The position numbers were made by a program, and so were the translations under genes. Of a stretch of 62,569 nucleotides of DNA, positions 33,894 through 42,767 are shown piece after piece. The stretch lies in the NCBI GenBank assembly GCA_022447495.1, contig JAKVBH010000024.1:1-62569 (forward strand), in the 5' to 3' direction. The notes beneath the pieces are model-generated. The model made no database searches. It worked only from the letters and a program-made list of their open reading frames with translations, and was not told where the DNA came from. Position 1 is the stretch's first letter. Every line of letters starts with the position of its first letter. This DNA comes from Marinovum sp. (GTDB lineage: Bacteria; Pseudomonadota; Alphaproteobacteria; Rhodobacterales; Rhodobacteraceae).

Positions 33894-34691
33894 ATGGGAG
33901 AAAGTGGGGATTCCGCCATTAAAACGACCTCTTCATATTCCAGTGCATCATTTGCTGTGTCCCGGGCTGAGCAGGCGTCGCGTGTCTTAGTTGTGTGCGA
34001 ACATGCGACGTCGCATATCCCCCCAGAATTTAACCAGCTTGGCCTATCGGATGACGTGGCGAATAGTCATGTCGCTTGGGATCCGGGCGCGCTGCCAGTT
34101 GCAGAGCGCATGGCGGAAGAGCTTGATGCGGTGCTTTTCTATGGCACCATGTCACGGCTGCTGTATGATTGTAATCGCCCGCCTGAGGCGCCCAGTGCGA
34201 TACCTGCCCGCAGCGAAGTCTTCGATATTCCCGGCAACGCAAACCTGACGCAGGCGGTGCGCGCAGCGCGGGTTGCACAAGTATATACGCCCTTTTCTAC
34301 AGCGCTATCCGATGAGATATCACGTCACCGCGAAACTTTGCAGCTATTGGTGACAATCCATAGCTTTACGCCCGTTTTTCATGGTGTCAAACGCGAGGTT
34401 GAAATCGGGATTTTGCATGGTGAGGATGCGCGATTTGCGCAGGCTATGATGCAAACCAAACCTCACGGCGCGCATTTTTGCATTCGATTGAATGAACCTT
34501 ACGCTGCCGACGACGGAGTTGCTCATACGCTTGATCAACATGGGCACGCGAATGACCTGCCCAATGTCATGATCGAAGTCCGCAATGACTTGATCGCAAC
34601 CGATGCAGATCAACGCGCGATGGCACATTTCTTGACCGATTGGGTGCAGCAAGCACTGGATATGTTCATTCATGGCGAGGATGCAGCATGA
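33894..34691 (+). CDS. N-formylglutamate amidohydrolase-family enzyme
   Basis: A 265-residue cytoplasmic enzyme of the HutG/N-formylglutamate amidohydrolase (FGase) family. Family features are VVCEHATSHIPPEF (about 31-44), HVAWDPGALPVAERMAEEL, the LYDCNRPPEA segment and VTIHSFTPVF. Classical members release glutamate from N-formylglutamate. Here no histidine-degradation genes are nearby; instead it heads an operon with a glutamine synthetase-like enzyme and two oxidising enzymes, so it may hydrolyse a gamma-glutamyl or N-acyl intermediate. Its stop overlaps the DctQ start (ATGA). Confidence 0.88.
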   Translation: MGESGDSAIKTTSSYSSASFAVSRAEQASRVLVVCEHATSHIPPEFNQLGLSDDVANSHVAWDPGALPVAERMAEELDAVLFYGTMSRLLYDCNRPPEAPSAIPARSEVFDIPGNANLTQAVRAARVAQVYTPFSTALSDEISRHRETLQLLVTIHSFTPVFHGVKREVEIGILHGEDARFAQAMMQTKPHGAHFCIRLNEPYAADDGVAHTLDQHGHANDLPNVMIEVRNDLIATDADQRAMAHFLTDWVQQALDMFIHGEDAA

Positions 34692-35269
34692 CCGTCTTGC
34701 TCGGCTTCTCGCGCGCCATTGATGGTATGAACCGCGTCATCGGTTTAATCGTGATGTACAGTGTTTTTGTCCTGATGGGCATTTTGCTCTGGTCATCCAT
34801 TTCCAAGACGTTTTTCCTGCCCTCACTTTGGACTTTGGAAACCGCGCAATTTGCGATGGTGGCTTATTACATGTTGGGCGGACCCTATGCCTTGTTGGCC
34901 GGCGGGCACGTGCGGATGGACCTGTTTTATGGCGAATGGTCGTTGCGCCGGAAAGCGGCAATTGACGTCATAACTGTTTTCTTTTTGATCTTTTACCTAG
35001 GCGTTTTGCTCTACGGCGCACTCGGGTCCACGGCCTATTCGTTGGGTTACTGGGGCAAGGCACCCTTGGAGTTTTTCGTAGGATTGATCACAGGTGCAGA
35101 AGAGGTCGGGCGGCTGGAACGGTCGTCCACCGCTTGGCGTCCCTATATCTGGCCGATCAAGGCCATCATGATCTTGGGGCTCTTTCTGATGTTGCTGCAA
35201 GCACTGTCGGAGCTGATTAAAGACATTGCCCGCGCCAAAGGCCGCATTGAGCCGGAGGCATGGACATGA
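34688..35269 (+). CDS. TRAP transporter small membrane subunit (DctQ)
   Basis: A 193-residue protein with four membrane helices (about 15-38, 53-73, 88-110, 160-182). It carries the DctQ pattern FAMVAYYMLGGPYALLAGGHVRMDLFY. The start at 34688 overlaps the amidohydrolase stop by four bases and matches the beginning of the first helix region better than the upstream in-frame start. DctQ partners DctM to move substrate delivered by the periplasmic DctP. It overlaps the DctM gene by four bases. Confidence 0.93.
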   Translation: MTVLLGFSRAIDGMNRVIGLIVMYSVFVLMGILLWSSISKTFFLPSLWTLETAQFAMVAYYMLGGPYALLAGGHVRMDLFYGEWSLRRKAAIDVITVFFLIFYLGVLLYGALGSTAYSLGYWGKAPLEFFVGLITGAEEVGRLERSSTAWRPYIWPIKAIMILGLFLMLLQALSELIKDIARAKGRIEPEAWT

Positions 35270-36585
35270 GCCAAGAACACATCGCCCTGTTCATGTTCGG
35301 CTCGATGATGCTGATGCTGTTCACTGGCCAAAGGGTCTTTGGGGCGATCGGTGCCATTGCTGCAATTGCGGCGCTGGCCCTTTACGGGACAGGCGGACAG
35401 GATATTCCGTTTTCCGCTGCTATGAAATTGATGAAATGGTACCCGCTTCTGACGCTGCCAATGTTCATTTTCATGGGCTATGTCCTGAGCGAAAGTAAGC
35501 TGGCCGACGACCTGTACCGGATGTTTCATGTATGGTTCGGCAATGTGAATGGCGGATTGGCCATGGGAACCATTGGGTTGATGGTTTTGATTTCGGCCAT
35601 GAACGGGCTGTCGGTGGCAGGGATGGCCATCGGGGCGACGATTGCATTGCCTGAACTTTTGCGTCGTGGCTACGACAAGCAGATGGTGACAGGCGTGATC
35701 CAAGCCGGTTCATCGCTTGGTATTCTTGTGCCGCCCTCGGTCGTCTTGGTGCTTTATGCGATGATTGCGCGGCAACCGGTGGGTCAGTTGTGGCTCGCTG
35801 GTATCGTGCCGGGGCTGATGATGGCCGCGATGTTTGTGATCTACATCTGGATTCGCTGTCGCATGAACCCCGCGCTAGGCCCCGTGGCCAACGATCTGGA
35901 TCAAGTCACCCCGCAAGAGAAGCGCAAACTGCTCTGGGCCGGTGCTCTGCCATTGATTATCTTCGCCTCGATGATGGTGCCTTTCGTCAACGGGTGGACG
36001 TCTCTTGTTGAAAGCTCGGCCATTGGTGCGCTGGCGGCGCTAACCGCATCGATCATTAAGCGCCGCATGACGTTGGCGGTCTTCCATACTTGCACGAAAC
36101 AGACGCTGGTTATTTCATGTATGTTCATGTGGATCATCCTTGCGGCCCTTGGCTTTGGTGCAGTCTTTGATGGTTTGGGCGCTGTGAAGGCCATTGATAA
36201 TCTGTTCACTGACCAGTTGGGCTTATCGCCTTGGGTCATCCTGATCCTAATGCAGTTGAGCTTTATCATCATGGGCACATTCTTGGATGACACTGCCATG
36301 TTGGTCATCGTCGCTCCGCTTTATGTGCCTTTGGTTGGTGCCCTTGGGTTTGATCTGATCTGGTATGGCGTTCTGTATACGATCACCACGCAGATCGCGT
36401 ATATGACGCCGCCCTTCGGTTACAATCTTTTCCTGATGCGCGCGATGGCACCGCCGGAGATTTCGCTGCGCGATATCTACCGATCCATCATCCCCTTCGT
36501 GGGTGTGATGGTCGCAGCGCTCGCCATTATCATGACATTCCCGGAAATTGCTCTCTGGCTGCCCGGATATGTCTACGGAAATTAA
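35266..36585 (+). CDS. TRAP transporter large membrane subunit (DctM)
   Basis: A 439-residue membrane protein with about twelve helices, typical of the DctM subunit that carries the transport path. Signatures include the PLLTLPMFIFMGYVLSES segment, GIVPGLMMAAMFVIYIW and the late segment with GTFLDDTAMLVIVAPLYVP. The ATG at 35266 overlaps the DctQ stop (ATGA); an in-frame ATG six bases earlier is also possible. With DctQ and DctP it makes a complete sodium-driven uptake system. Confidence 0.95.
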   Translation: MSQEHIALFMFGSMMLMLFTGQRVFGAIGAIAAIAALALYGTGGQDIPFSAAMKLMKWYPLLTLPMFIFMGYVLSESKLADDLYRMFHVWFGNVNGGLAMGTIGLMVLISAMNGLSVAGMAIGATIALPELLRRGYDKQMVTGVIQAGSSLGILVPPSVVLVLYAMIARQPVGQLWLAGIVPGLMMAAMFVIYIWIRCRMNPALGPVANDLDQVTPQEKRKLLWAGALPLIIFASMMVPFVNGWTSLVESSAIGALAALTASIIKRRMTLAVFHTCTKQTLVISCMFMWIILAALGFGAVFDGLGAVKAIDNLFTDQLGLSPWVILILMQLSFIIMGTFLDDTAMLVIVAPLYVPLVGALGFDLIWYGVLYTITTQIAYMTPPFGYNLFLMRAMAPPEISLRDIYRSIIPFVGVMVAALAIIMTFPEIALWLPGYVYGN

Positions 36586-36631
36586 AACCAAGACCCTCGG
36601 AACAGGGCCTATCAACAAGGAGAAATAAGCA

Positions 36632-37666
36632 ATGACTACAAGACGTAAGTTTCTGACCACCGCTGCGGCTGGTGCGGCAGCGGCACCACTGGCAACGCCA
36701 GCCTTGGCCCAATCCACAATCAAGTGGCGCATGCAAACCTATGCGGGTCCAGCGCTGGCCGCCCATGTGATCGACCCTGCGATTGAAATGTTCAACAAGA
36801 TTGCTGGCGACCGCATGCAAATCGAGTTGTTCTATGCGGATCAACTTGTGCCCACCGGCGAGCTGTTCCGCGCGATGCAGCAGGGTACGATTGATGCAGT
36901 ACAGTCCGATGATGACTCGATGGCATCACCAACAGACGTGACAGTATTTGGCGGGTATTTCCCGTTCGCATCCCGATACTCGCTCGATGTGCCTGTGCTT
37001 TTCAACCAGTACGGCTTGAACGAGATTTGGGACGAACAATATTCAGCCGTCGGAGTGAAGCACATCAGCGCTGGGTCATGGGATCCTTGCCACTTCGCAA
37101 CTAAGGATCCAATTCGGAGCCTTGAAGACTTGAAAGGCAAACGCGTCTTTACCTTCCCAACCGCTGGTCGTTTCCTCAGCCAGTTTGGCGTTGTACCTGT
37201 GACTTTGCCTTGGGAAGACATAGAGGTGGCGGTGCAAACGGGTGAGCTTGATGGCATCGCTTGGTCCGGCATTACCGAAGACTACACTGTCGGCTGGGCC
37301 GATGTGACCAACTACTTCCTGACCAACAATATCTCAGGCGCTTGGGCCGGGTCGTTCTTTGCCAACATGGACCGCTGGAATGAATTGCCAGAAGACCTTC
37401 AGACGCTGTTCCGCGTTTGCTGTGATCAATCCCACTACTATCGCCAATGGTGGTACTGGGGCGGCGAAGCCAACTTGCGCGTCAATGGCACGAAGATGGA
37501 ACTGACTTCCATTCCAGATGATGAATGGGCTCAGGTCGAAAATGCCGCCGTTGCTTTTTGGGATGAGGTCGCTGCTGAAGGTCCGGTACAGGCCAAGGTC
37601 GTCGACATCTTCCGCAAGTATAATGCCGATATGCAAAAAGCAGGTCGCCCTTACCGCTACGGCTAA
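36632..37666 (+). CDS. TRAP transporter substrate-binding protein (DctP family)
   Basis: A 344-residue periplasmic protein with a twin-arginine signal (TTRRKFLTTAAAGAAAAPLA, cleavage near ALAQS). The body matches DctP/TakP-type binding proteins: FNKIAGDRMQIELFYADQL, LKGKRVFTFPTAGRFL, and the TGELDGIAWSGITEDYTVGW segment. The ligand is not set by sequence; the operon suggests an amine, amino alcohol or related nitrogen compound. An AAGGAG ribosome site precedes the start. Confidence 0.94.
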   Translation: MTTRRKFLTTAAAGAAAAPLATPALAQSTIKWRMQTYAGPALAAHVIDPAIEMFNKIAGDRMQIELFYADQLVPTGELFRAMQQGTIDAVQSDDDSMASPTDVTVFGGYFPFASRYSLDVPVLFNQYGLNEIWDEQYSAVGVKHISAGSWDPCHFATKDPIRSLEDLKGKRVFTFPTAGRFLSQFGVVPVTLPWEDIEVAVQTGELDGIAWSGITEDYTVGWADVTNYFLTNNISGAWAGSFFANMDRWNELPEDLQTLFRVCCDQSHYYRQWWYWGGEANLRVNGTKMELTSIPDDEWAQVENAAVAFWDEVAAEGPVQAKVVDIFRKYNADMQKAGRPYRYG

Positions 37667-37707
37667 AAATCTAATGCGCCTCGGGGAAGATTCGGGGCGC
37701 ATACTTT

Positions 37708-39081
37708 ATGCAACGTAATGGACCCCCTCGCATGACCTTTGAAGAGATCAAATCGCAGATCGCCGCAGGCGATATCGATACCGTGCTGACCTGCATCGTT
37801 GACATGCAGGGGCGCTTGATGGGTAAACGCTTTCACGCCGAGGCATTCTTGGAAATGGCCCAAGGTGAAACCCATTGCTGCAACTATTTGCTGGCGACTG
37901 ATCTAGAGATGGCAACGCCTGAAGGTTACGCCTCGACCTCTTGGGAGGCAGGGTACGGCGACTACATTATGAAGCCCGACCTCAGCACGATCCGTCCCGT
38001 TCCCTGGTTGGAAGGGACAGCAATGGTGCTGTGCGATGTACTGGATCATCATTCGCACAAGCCGGTTCCGTTCGCACCGCGTGAAGTGCTGAAGCGTCAA
38101 ATCGCGCGCGCCACAGCGATGGGCTTTGATCCTATCATGGCAACCGAATTGGAGTTTTTCCTGTTCCAAGGCACCCATGATGAGATCGCTGCAGCCGGCT
38201 TCGAACTTAAACCGATCAGCCGCTACAATGAAGACTACCATATCTTCCAGACCTCAAAGGAAGAGCCTGTGATGCGTCCCATCCGCAATCACCTGCGGAC
38301 CATGGGCATTCCGGTGGAAGGCTCAAAGGGAGAGGCCGAAGCTGGTCAGGAAGAATTAAACATCAAATACGCAGCCGCGCTTTCCACGGCGGATCACCAC
38401 ACCATCGCCAAGCACGGCATCAAGGAAATCGCGCATCAAAAAGGCTTTGCTGCAACGTTTCTACCAAAATGGCATGCAGACCGCGTCGGATCGGCGGCGC
38501 ATGTCCATCAGTCACTTTGGAAGGATGGCACAAACGCGTTTTATGACAGCGAAGCACCGTTGGCCAAATCCGCACTGATGGATCACTACATGGCCGGGCT
38601 ATTGACCTATGCGCCTGACATCACGGTTTTTTTGGCCCCCTATATCAATAGCTATAAACGGTTCGCCAAAGGTAGCTTTGCTCCCACGCAAGCGGTTTGG
38701 TCGGTCGACAACCGTACTGCTGCCTTCCGCCTATGTGGAGATGGGACGAATGCCGTGCGCGTTGAATGCCGCACGCCAGGGTCGGACATGAACCCCTATC
38801 TTGCGATGGCGGCGATGCTGGCCGCTGGGCTAAAGGGGATCGAAGAGCACCTGGAGCTTCCAGCACCTTTCAAAGGCGATGCTTATGCAGATGATGACGC
38901 CAACCACATCCCACGAACCTTGCGCGATGCACGTGAGGCATTGCTGACCTCGGACATGCTGAAAGATGCGTTTGGCGAAGAAACCGTCGCCCACTATGCC
39001 CGTGCGGCCGAATGGGAGATTGAAGAGTTTAACCGCGTCGTCACAGACTATGAAATCGCAAGAGGCTTTGAAAAAGCATGA
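37708..39081 (+). CDS. Glutamine synthetase-family ligase (gamma-glutamylamine synthetase-like)
   Basis: A 457-residue enzyme of the GlnA/PuuA superfamily; an alternative start is the ATG at 37732. Motifs are the MATELEFFLF metal site (about 146-155), the AEAGQEELNIKY segment, ATFLPKW and the ATP/substrate motif SAAHVHQSLW, then NRTAAFR and EC-RTPGSDMNPYLA. It lacks the adenylylation-loop context of housekeeping GlnA. Family members near aldehyde dehydrogenases commonly add gamma-glutamyl to amines (as PuuA or IpuC do). It is coupled to the aldehyde dehydrogenase gene by an ATGA overlap, so ligation followed by oxidation is the likely order. Confidence 0.9.
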   Translation: MQRNGPPRMTFEEIKSQIAAGDIDTVLTCIVDMQGRLMGKRFHAEAFLEMAQGETHCCNYLLATDLEMATPEGYASTSWEAGYGDYIMKPDLSTIRPVPWLEGTAMVLCDVLDHHSHKPVPFAPREVLKRQIARATAMGFDPIMATELEFFLFQGTHDEIAAAGFELKPISRYNEDYHIFQTSKEEPVMRPIRNHLRTMGIPVEGSKGEAEAGQEELNIKYAAALSTADHHTIAKHGIKEIAHQKGFAATFLPKWHADRVGSAAHVHQSLWKDGTNAFYDSEAPLAKSALMDHYMAGLLTYAPDITVFLAPYINSYKRFAKGSFAPTQAVWSVDNRTAAFRLCGDGTNAVRVECRTPGSDMNPYLAMAAMLAAGLKGIEEHLELPAPFKGDAYADDDANHIPRTLRDAREALLTSDMLKDAFGEETVAHYARAAEWEIEEFNRVVTDYEIARGFEKA

Positions 39082-40457
39082 GTACGTTAACCTGTATTTC
39101 GCCGATTGATGGATCGGTTTTTGCCACACGCGATACACTCAGCCGCACGGCTGCGCAGGATGTGCTTGCAAGTGCCCGCATCGCTCAAACGGCATGGGCG
39201 GCACGCCCATTACAAGACCGTATCAATCTGGTTATGGCCGGTGTCGCTGCGATCGGTGCGATGAATGACGACATCGTGCCAGAATTGGCCCATATGATGG
39301 GCCGCCCCATTCGCTATGGCGGTGAATTCGGAGGGTTTGAAGAACGTGCTAGCCACATGGCCAAGATTGCCAAGGACAGCCTTGCCGATATCGAGGTGGG
39401 CGAGGACGCGACCTTTAAACGCTACATTAAGCGGGTTCCCCACGGTGTCGTCTTTGTCGTGGCCCCCTGGAATTACCCATACATGACCGCAATCAATACG
39501 GTGGCCCCTGCGCTGATCGCAGGCAACACGGTTGTCCTGAAGCACGCTACGCAAACCCTGCTGGTGGGCGAACGCATGGCGCAGGCCTTTCATGATGCAG
39601 GCGTGCCAGAGGATGTGTTCCAGAACGTCTTCCTTGATCACGACATGACGTCGGCCCTGATTGCAGATAATGCCTTTGACTTCGTCAATTTCACGGGCTC
39701 CGTCGGCGGTGGTGCTGCGATGGAACATGCGGCTGCGGGGACGTTCACCGGAGTGGGGACTGAGCTTGGTGGCAAGGATCCCGGCTATGTGATGGAGGAT
39801 GCAGATCTGGACGCGGCCGTTGATACGTTGATTGATGGCGCAATGTTCAATTCCGGCCAATGTTGTTGCGGGATTGAGCGGATCTATGTCCACGAGAGTT
39901 TGTTTGATGCCTTTGTCGAAAAGGCCATCGCCACAGTGAATGCCTACAAGCTGGGCAATCCGCTGAACCCGGACACAACGCTGGGTCCAATGGCGCACAA
40001 ACGGTTTGCTGATGAGGTGCGGGCGCAAATCGCAGAAGCCGTTGCCGCGGGTGCAACCGCTCATATCGACACGTTCGCTGAGGATGATGATGGTGCCTAT
40101 CTAAGCCCGCAAATCCTGACGAACGTGACCCATGACATGCGCGTGATGCGTGATGAAAGCTTTGGTCCAGTCGTCGGTATCATGCCAGTCAAGGACGACT
40201 TAGAAGCGATCCGTCTCATGAATGACAGTGAGTTTGGGCTTACCGCCAGCCTTTGGACCAAAGATGTGGACCGGGCTGCCGCCGTTGGTGATCAGATCGA
40301 AACAGGCACCGTCTTTATGAACCGCGCCGATTAACTTGATCCAGGCCTGTGCTGGACCGGCTGTAAGAACACAGGGCGCGGTGGTGGATTATCCGTCATT
40401 GGCTACCAGAACCTGACCCGCCCCAAATCGTATCACCTAAAGAAAGTCACATCATGA
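39078..40457 (+). pseudogene. Aldehyde dehydrogenase interrupted by one in-frame TAA
   Basis: The frame reads as an aldehyde dehydrogenase of 459 codons, but codon 419 (40332-40334) is TAA. The sequence before it is intact: VVAPWNYPY, FTGSVGGG, the catalytic glutamate in TELGGKDPG and the catalytic cysteine in FNSGQCCCGIERIYV. After the stop the same frame continues with LDPGLCWTGCKNTGRGGG then LSVIGYQNLTRPKSYHLK, the normal family C-terminus, ending at TGA 40455-40457, which overlaps the next start. The expected residue is Tyr (NRADYLDP), so this is a single-base TAC/TAT to TAA change. The truncated product would lack the C-terminal 40 residues needed for the oligomer. It could be a recent inactivating mutation, a sequencing error or a readthrough site. 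Confidence 0.85.
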
Positions 40458-41599
40458 GCCCCACTGCTAACTGGTCCTACCCCACTTCGATTCGTTTTGG
40501 CGCGGGGCGTATCGCTGAATTGGCAGAGGCCTGCAAAGCGGCCGGGATATCGAAACCGCTCTTGGTCACTGACCGTGGTTTGGCATCCTTGCCGGTCACA
40601 GCGCGTGCATTGGATGTGGTGGACGCAGGCGGTTTGGGGCGCGCGATCTTTGCGGATGTGGATCCCAACCCGAATGAAAAGAACCTCACCACCGGTGTCG
40701 CTGCGTTCAAGGCAGGTGGCCATGATGGTGTGATTGCGTTCGGCGGAGGATCCGGCCTGGATCTGGGGAAAATGGTGGCCTTTATGGCTGGTCAAACGCG
40801 TCCCATCTGGGATTTTGAGGACGTCGGTGATTGGTGGACGCGGGCAGATGCCGAAGCGATCTTCCCCATCATCGCCGTGCCGACAACCGCGGGTACGGGC
40901 TCGGAAGTCGGGCGCGCGAGCGTCATCACCAATTCAGAAACGGAAGAGAAGAAGATCATCTTCCATCCCAAAGTACTGCCTTCGATTGTGATCTGCGACC
41001 CAGAGCTTACCGTTGGCATGCCGCCTTTCATTACCGCAGGTACTGGGCTCGATGCTTTCGCGCATTGTGTCGAAGCGTTCTCCTCCCCACACTACCACCC
41101 TATGAGCCAGGGCATCGCGCTGGAAGGCATGCGGCTGGTGATCAAGAACTTGCCGATCGTCTATAAAATACCTGACGATATCGAAGCCCGAGCCAACATG
41201 ATGTCAGCGGCCATGATGGGAGCAACAGCGTTTCAAAAGGGCTTGGGCGCGATACATGCACTCAGCCACCCAATCGGTGCAATGCATCATACCCACCATG
41301 GAACAACCAATGCGGTGTGTATGCCTGCTGTGCTGCGACTGAACGCGCCCAAGATCCGCGACCGGTTTGACCAAGCCGCAGGATATCTGGGGATTGATGG
41401 CGGATTTGACGGGTTTTGTGCGTTTATCGACGCTTTCAACGATGACCTTGGCGTCCCCAAGAGGCTATCTGATCTAGGTGTGAACAATCCCAACATGGAC
41501 CGATTGGTGGCAAGCGCCTTGGCCGACCCAAGCTGCGGCGGCAACCCAGTGGAGTTGTCGGTAGCGAATGTGAGGGCACTGTTTGCAGACGTAATGTAA
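40454..41599 (+). CDS. Iron-containing alcohol dehydrogenase
   Basis: A 381-residue group III alcohol dehydrogenase. The nucleotide site GGGSGLDLGK and the PTTAGTGSEV motif are present, and the iron ligands sit in TGLDAFAHCVEAF and in ALSHPIGAMHHTHHGTTNA (the D/H/H/H set). It converts alcohols and aldehydes with NAD(P). The ATG overlaps the end of the intact-length aldehyde dehydrogenase frame, so both belong to one operon. In the proposed pathway it would oxidise the hydroxyl of a gamma-glutamylated amino alcohol, and the aldehyde dehydrogenase would take the product to the acid. Confidence 0.93.
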   Translation: MSPTANWSYPTSIRFGAGRIAELAEACKAAGISKPLLVTDRGLASLPVTARALDVVDAGGLGRAIFADVDPNPNEKNLTTGVAAFKAGGHDGVIAFGGGSGLDLGKMVAFMAGQTRPIWDFEDVGDWWTRADAEAIFPIIAVPTTAGTGSEVGRASVITNSETEEKKIIFHPKVLPSIVICDPELTVGMPPFITAGTGLDAFAHCVEAFSSPHYHPMSQGIALEGMRLVIKNLPIVYKIPDDIEARANMMSAAMMGATAFQKGLGAIHALSHPIGAMHHTHHGTTNAVCMPAVLRLNAPKIRDRFDQAAGYLGIDGGFDGFCAFIDAFNDDLGVPKRLSDLGVNNPNMDRLVASALADPSCGGNPVELSVANVRALFADVM

Positions 41600-41886
41600 C
41601 CGCCGGTATTGTCGCTGCCCGGCCGAGCTGACATTGAAGCCCACCCAAACAGTTTAGTGCTGCGCGCGCGCGGAGCGATAAATGAATTGACAATGTGGGA
41701 TCTCTGCAGACTTTCTCTACTAGCTGCACGAATGGCGGTTCCGGCGCTGGCTTAGTGTTTCTCCTTGAGCAGTAAGCGACCCATTATAACGGGTCGTGAA
41801 AAACCTGAATGACCGATCGCTGCCTGAAATCTAAGAATTCAATGCTCTATCCGATACTTAAAATACCAAGTTTTGATCGATTAGCC
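41600..41886. other. Intergenic region with a short inverted repeat
   Basis: A 287-base stretch between two converging genes. CGACCC (41777-41782) and GGGTCG (41791-41796) form a 6-bp stem with an 8-base loop, without a T run, so it is at best a weak terminator. Nothing else is recognised. Confidence 0.35.
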
Positions 41887-42402
41887 TTAGCCGCCAAGTG
41901 CCGCGATCCCCGCTGTAATCCCTTTCAATGAGACAGGGAAATTCACCGGCGTTTCTTGATTGGTGGGCTGATATCCCATGGTCATGCGAATACCGGCCTT
42001 AAGCGCAGCAAGTTCGGCCGGTGACAAAATGCGCGAGGCAGAACATACGCGAGGCGTGCAAGTGCGCCATTCCATTGCGATGGTCTCGCCAGAGTCTTCA
42101 ATGCGATAGGCTGGGCGGATAGGCAAAAGCATATTGGTGGGCGTCGATACAGCGATCACAGTTTGGCTGCCTTCGTCCGTCTCCACCAAACGCACAGTCA
42201 CCTCTGCCAAAAATGCGTTACTTTCAGAAATCGAAAGAGACTGAGAAATCACACAGCGGGTTTGGTTCACCCCAACCGCTTGGCACACCAACCGCCAATC
42301 ATCGAACACCTGTCCATTTGTGGCGCTTTGCTGAGACCACGCTACAGACGAAAAGCTCGTGGCACCCAGACATGCAACAGCGAATAGGCGTCTCAACCTC
42401 AT
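41887..42402 (-). CDS. Invasion-associated locus B (IalB) family periplasmic protein
   Basis: A 171-residue secreted protein from the ATG at 42402, which gives a clean signal peptide (RRLFAVACLGATSFSSVAWS). The mature part shows the IalB pattern FDDWRLVCQ, TRCVISQSL, a TPTNMLLPIRPAYRIEDSG segment, then TCTPRVC. Cysteines in VCQ, RCV, TCT and VCS probably form two disulfides. IalB proteins are widespread in alphaproteobacteria; outside Bartonella their role is not well known. Monocistronic by position. Confidence 0.87.
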   Translation of the reverse strand: MRLRRLFAVACLGATSFSSVAWSQQSATNGQVFDDWRLVCQAVGVNQTRCVISQSLSISESNAFLAEVTVRLVETDEGSQTVIAVSTPTNMLLPIRPAYRIEDSGETIAMEWRTCTPRVCSASRILSPAELAALKAGIRMTMGYQPTNQETPVNFPVSLKGITAGIAALGG

Positions 42403-42767
42403 AATAAACCTCCCCCTCGTTTTCAGGCAGATTGCGGGTCTGAATGCCGGGACACAAGCCAAACCCACCCATGTTCCTAAATCCACTATGGCAAAAAAAA
42501 CACTTTCTCTTCAATGCTCGCGCACAGAGCACTTTTGCATACGCGGACGTTGACTCTCCTTCGCGTCGTTATTCAAATGGTAACCATTATTGCTTGAGGG
42601 AAATAGCACACAGGGCCATGTCGCTAATAGACAAGACGCAGAATCGTTTTAATTCGGGCTTTGCCGCCACCTGTGTGCATCACAACCCTCAATCTTTGGA
42701 GCTCAGGCGTTTAGGCGCCTATTTGTTTTTTGGTGCTGCCGCAGCGCCGTGATCGAGGACGATTGAT
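42403..42767. other. Intergenic region upstream of the autotransporter
   Basis: A 365-base divergent region between ialB-like and the autotransporter gene. It holds a terminator-like hairpin (listed separately) and a run of A at 42489. No small gene is supported. Confidence 0.4.
42705..42731 (+). terminator. Terminator-like hairpin 37 bases before the autotransporter start
   Basis: AGGCG (42705-42709) and CGCCT (42716-42720) form a short stem with a 6-base loop, followed by ATTTGTTTTTT. As there is no upstream plus-strand gene to stop, it may act as a leader attenuator for the autotransporter or be a fortuitous hairpin. Confidence 0.35.

Noticed and set aside
37673..37706. Possible terminator or attenuator between DctP and the ligase gene
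   Set aside because: The sequence has GCGCCTCGGGG and CGGGGCGC that could pair, but there is no T run of useful length and the operon clearly continues.
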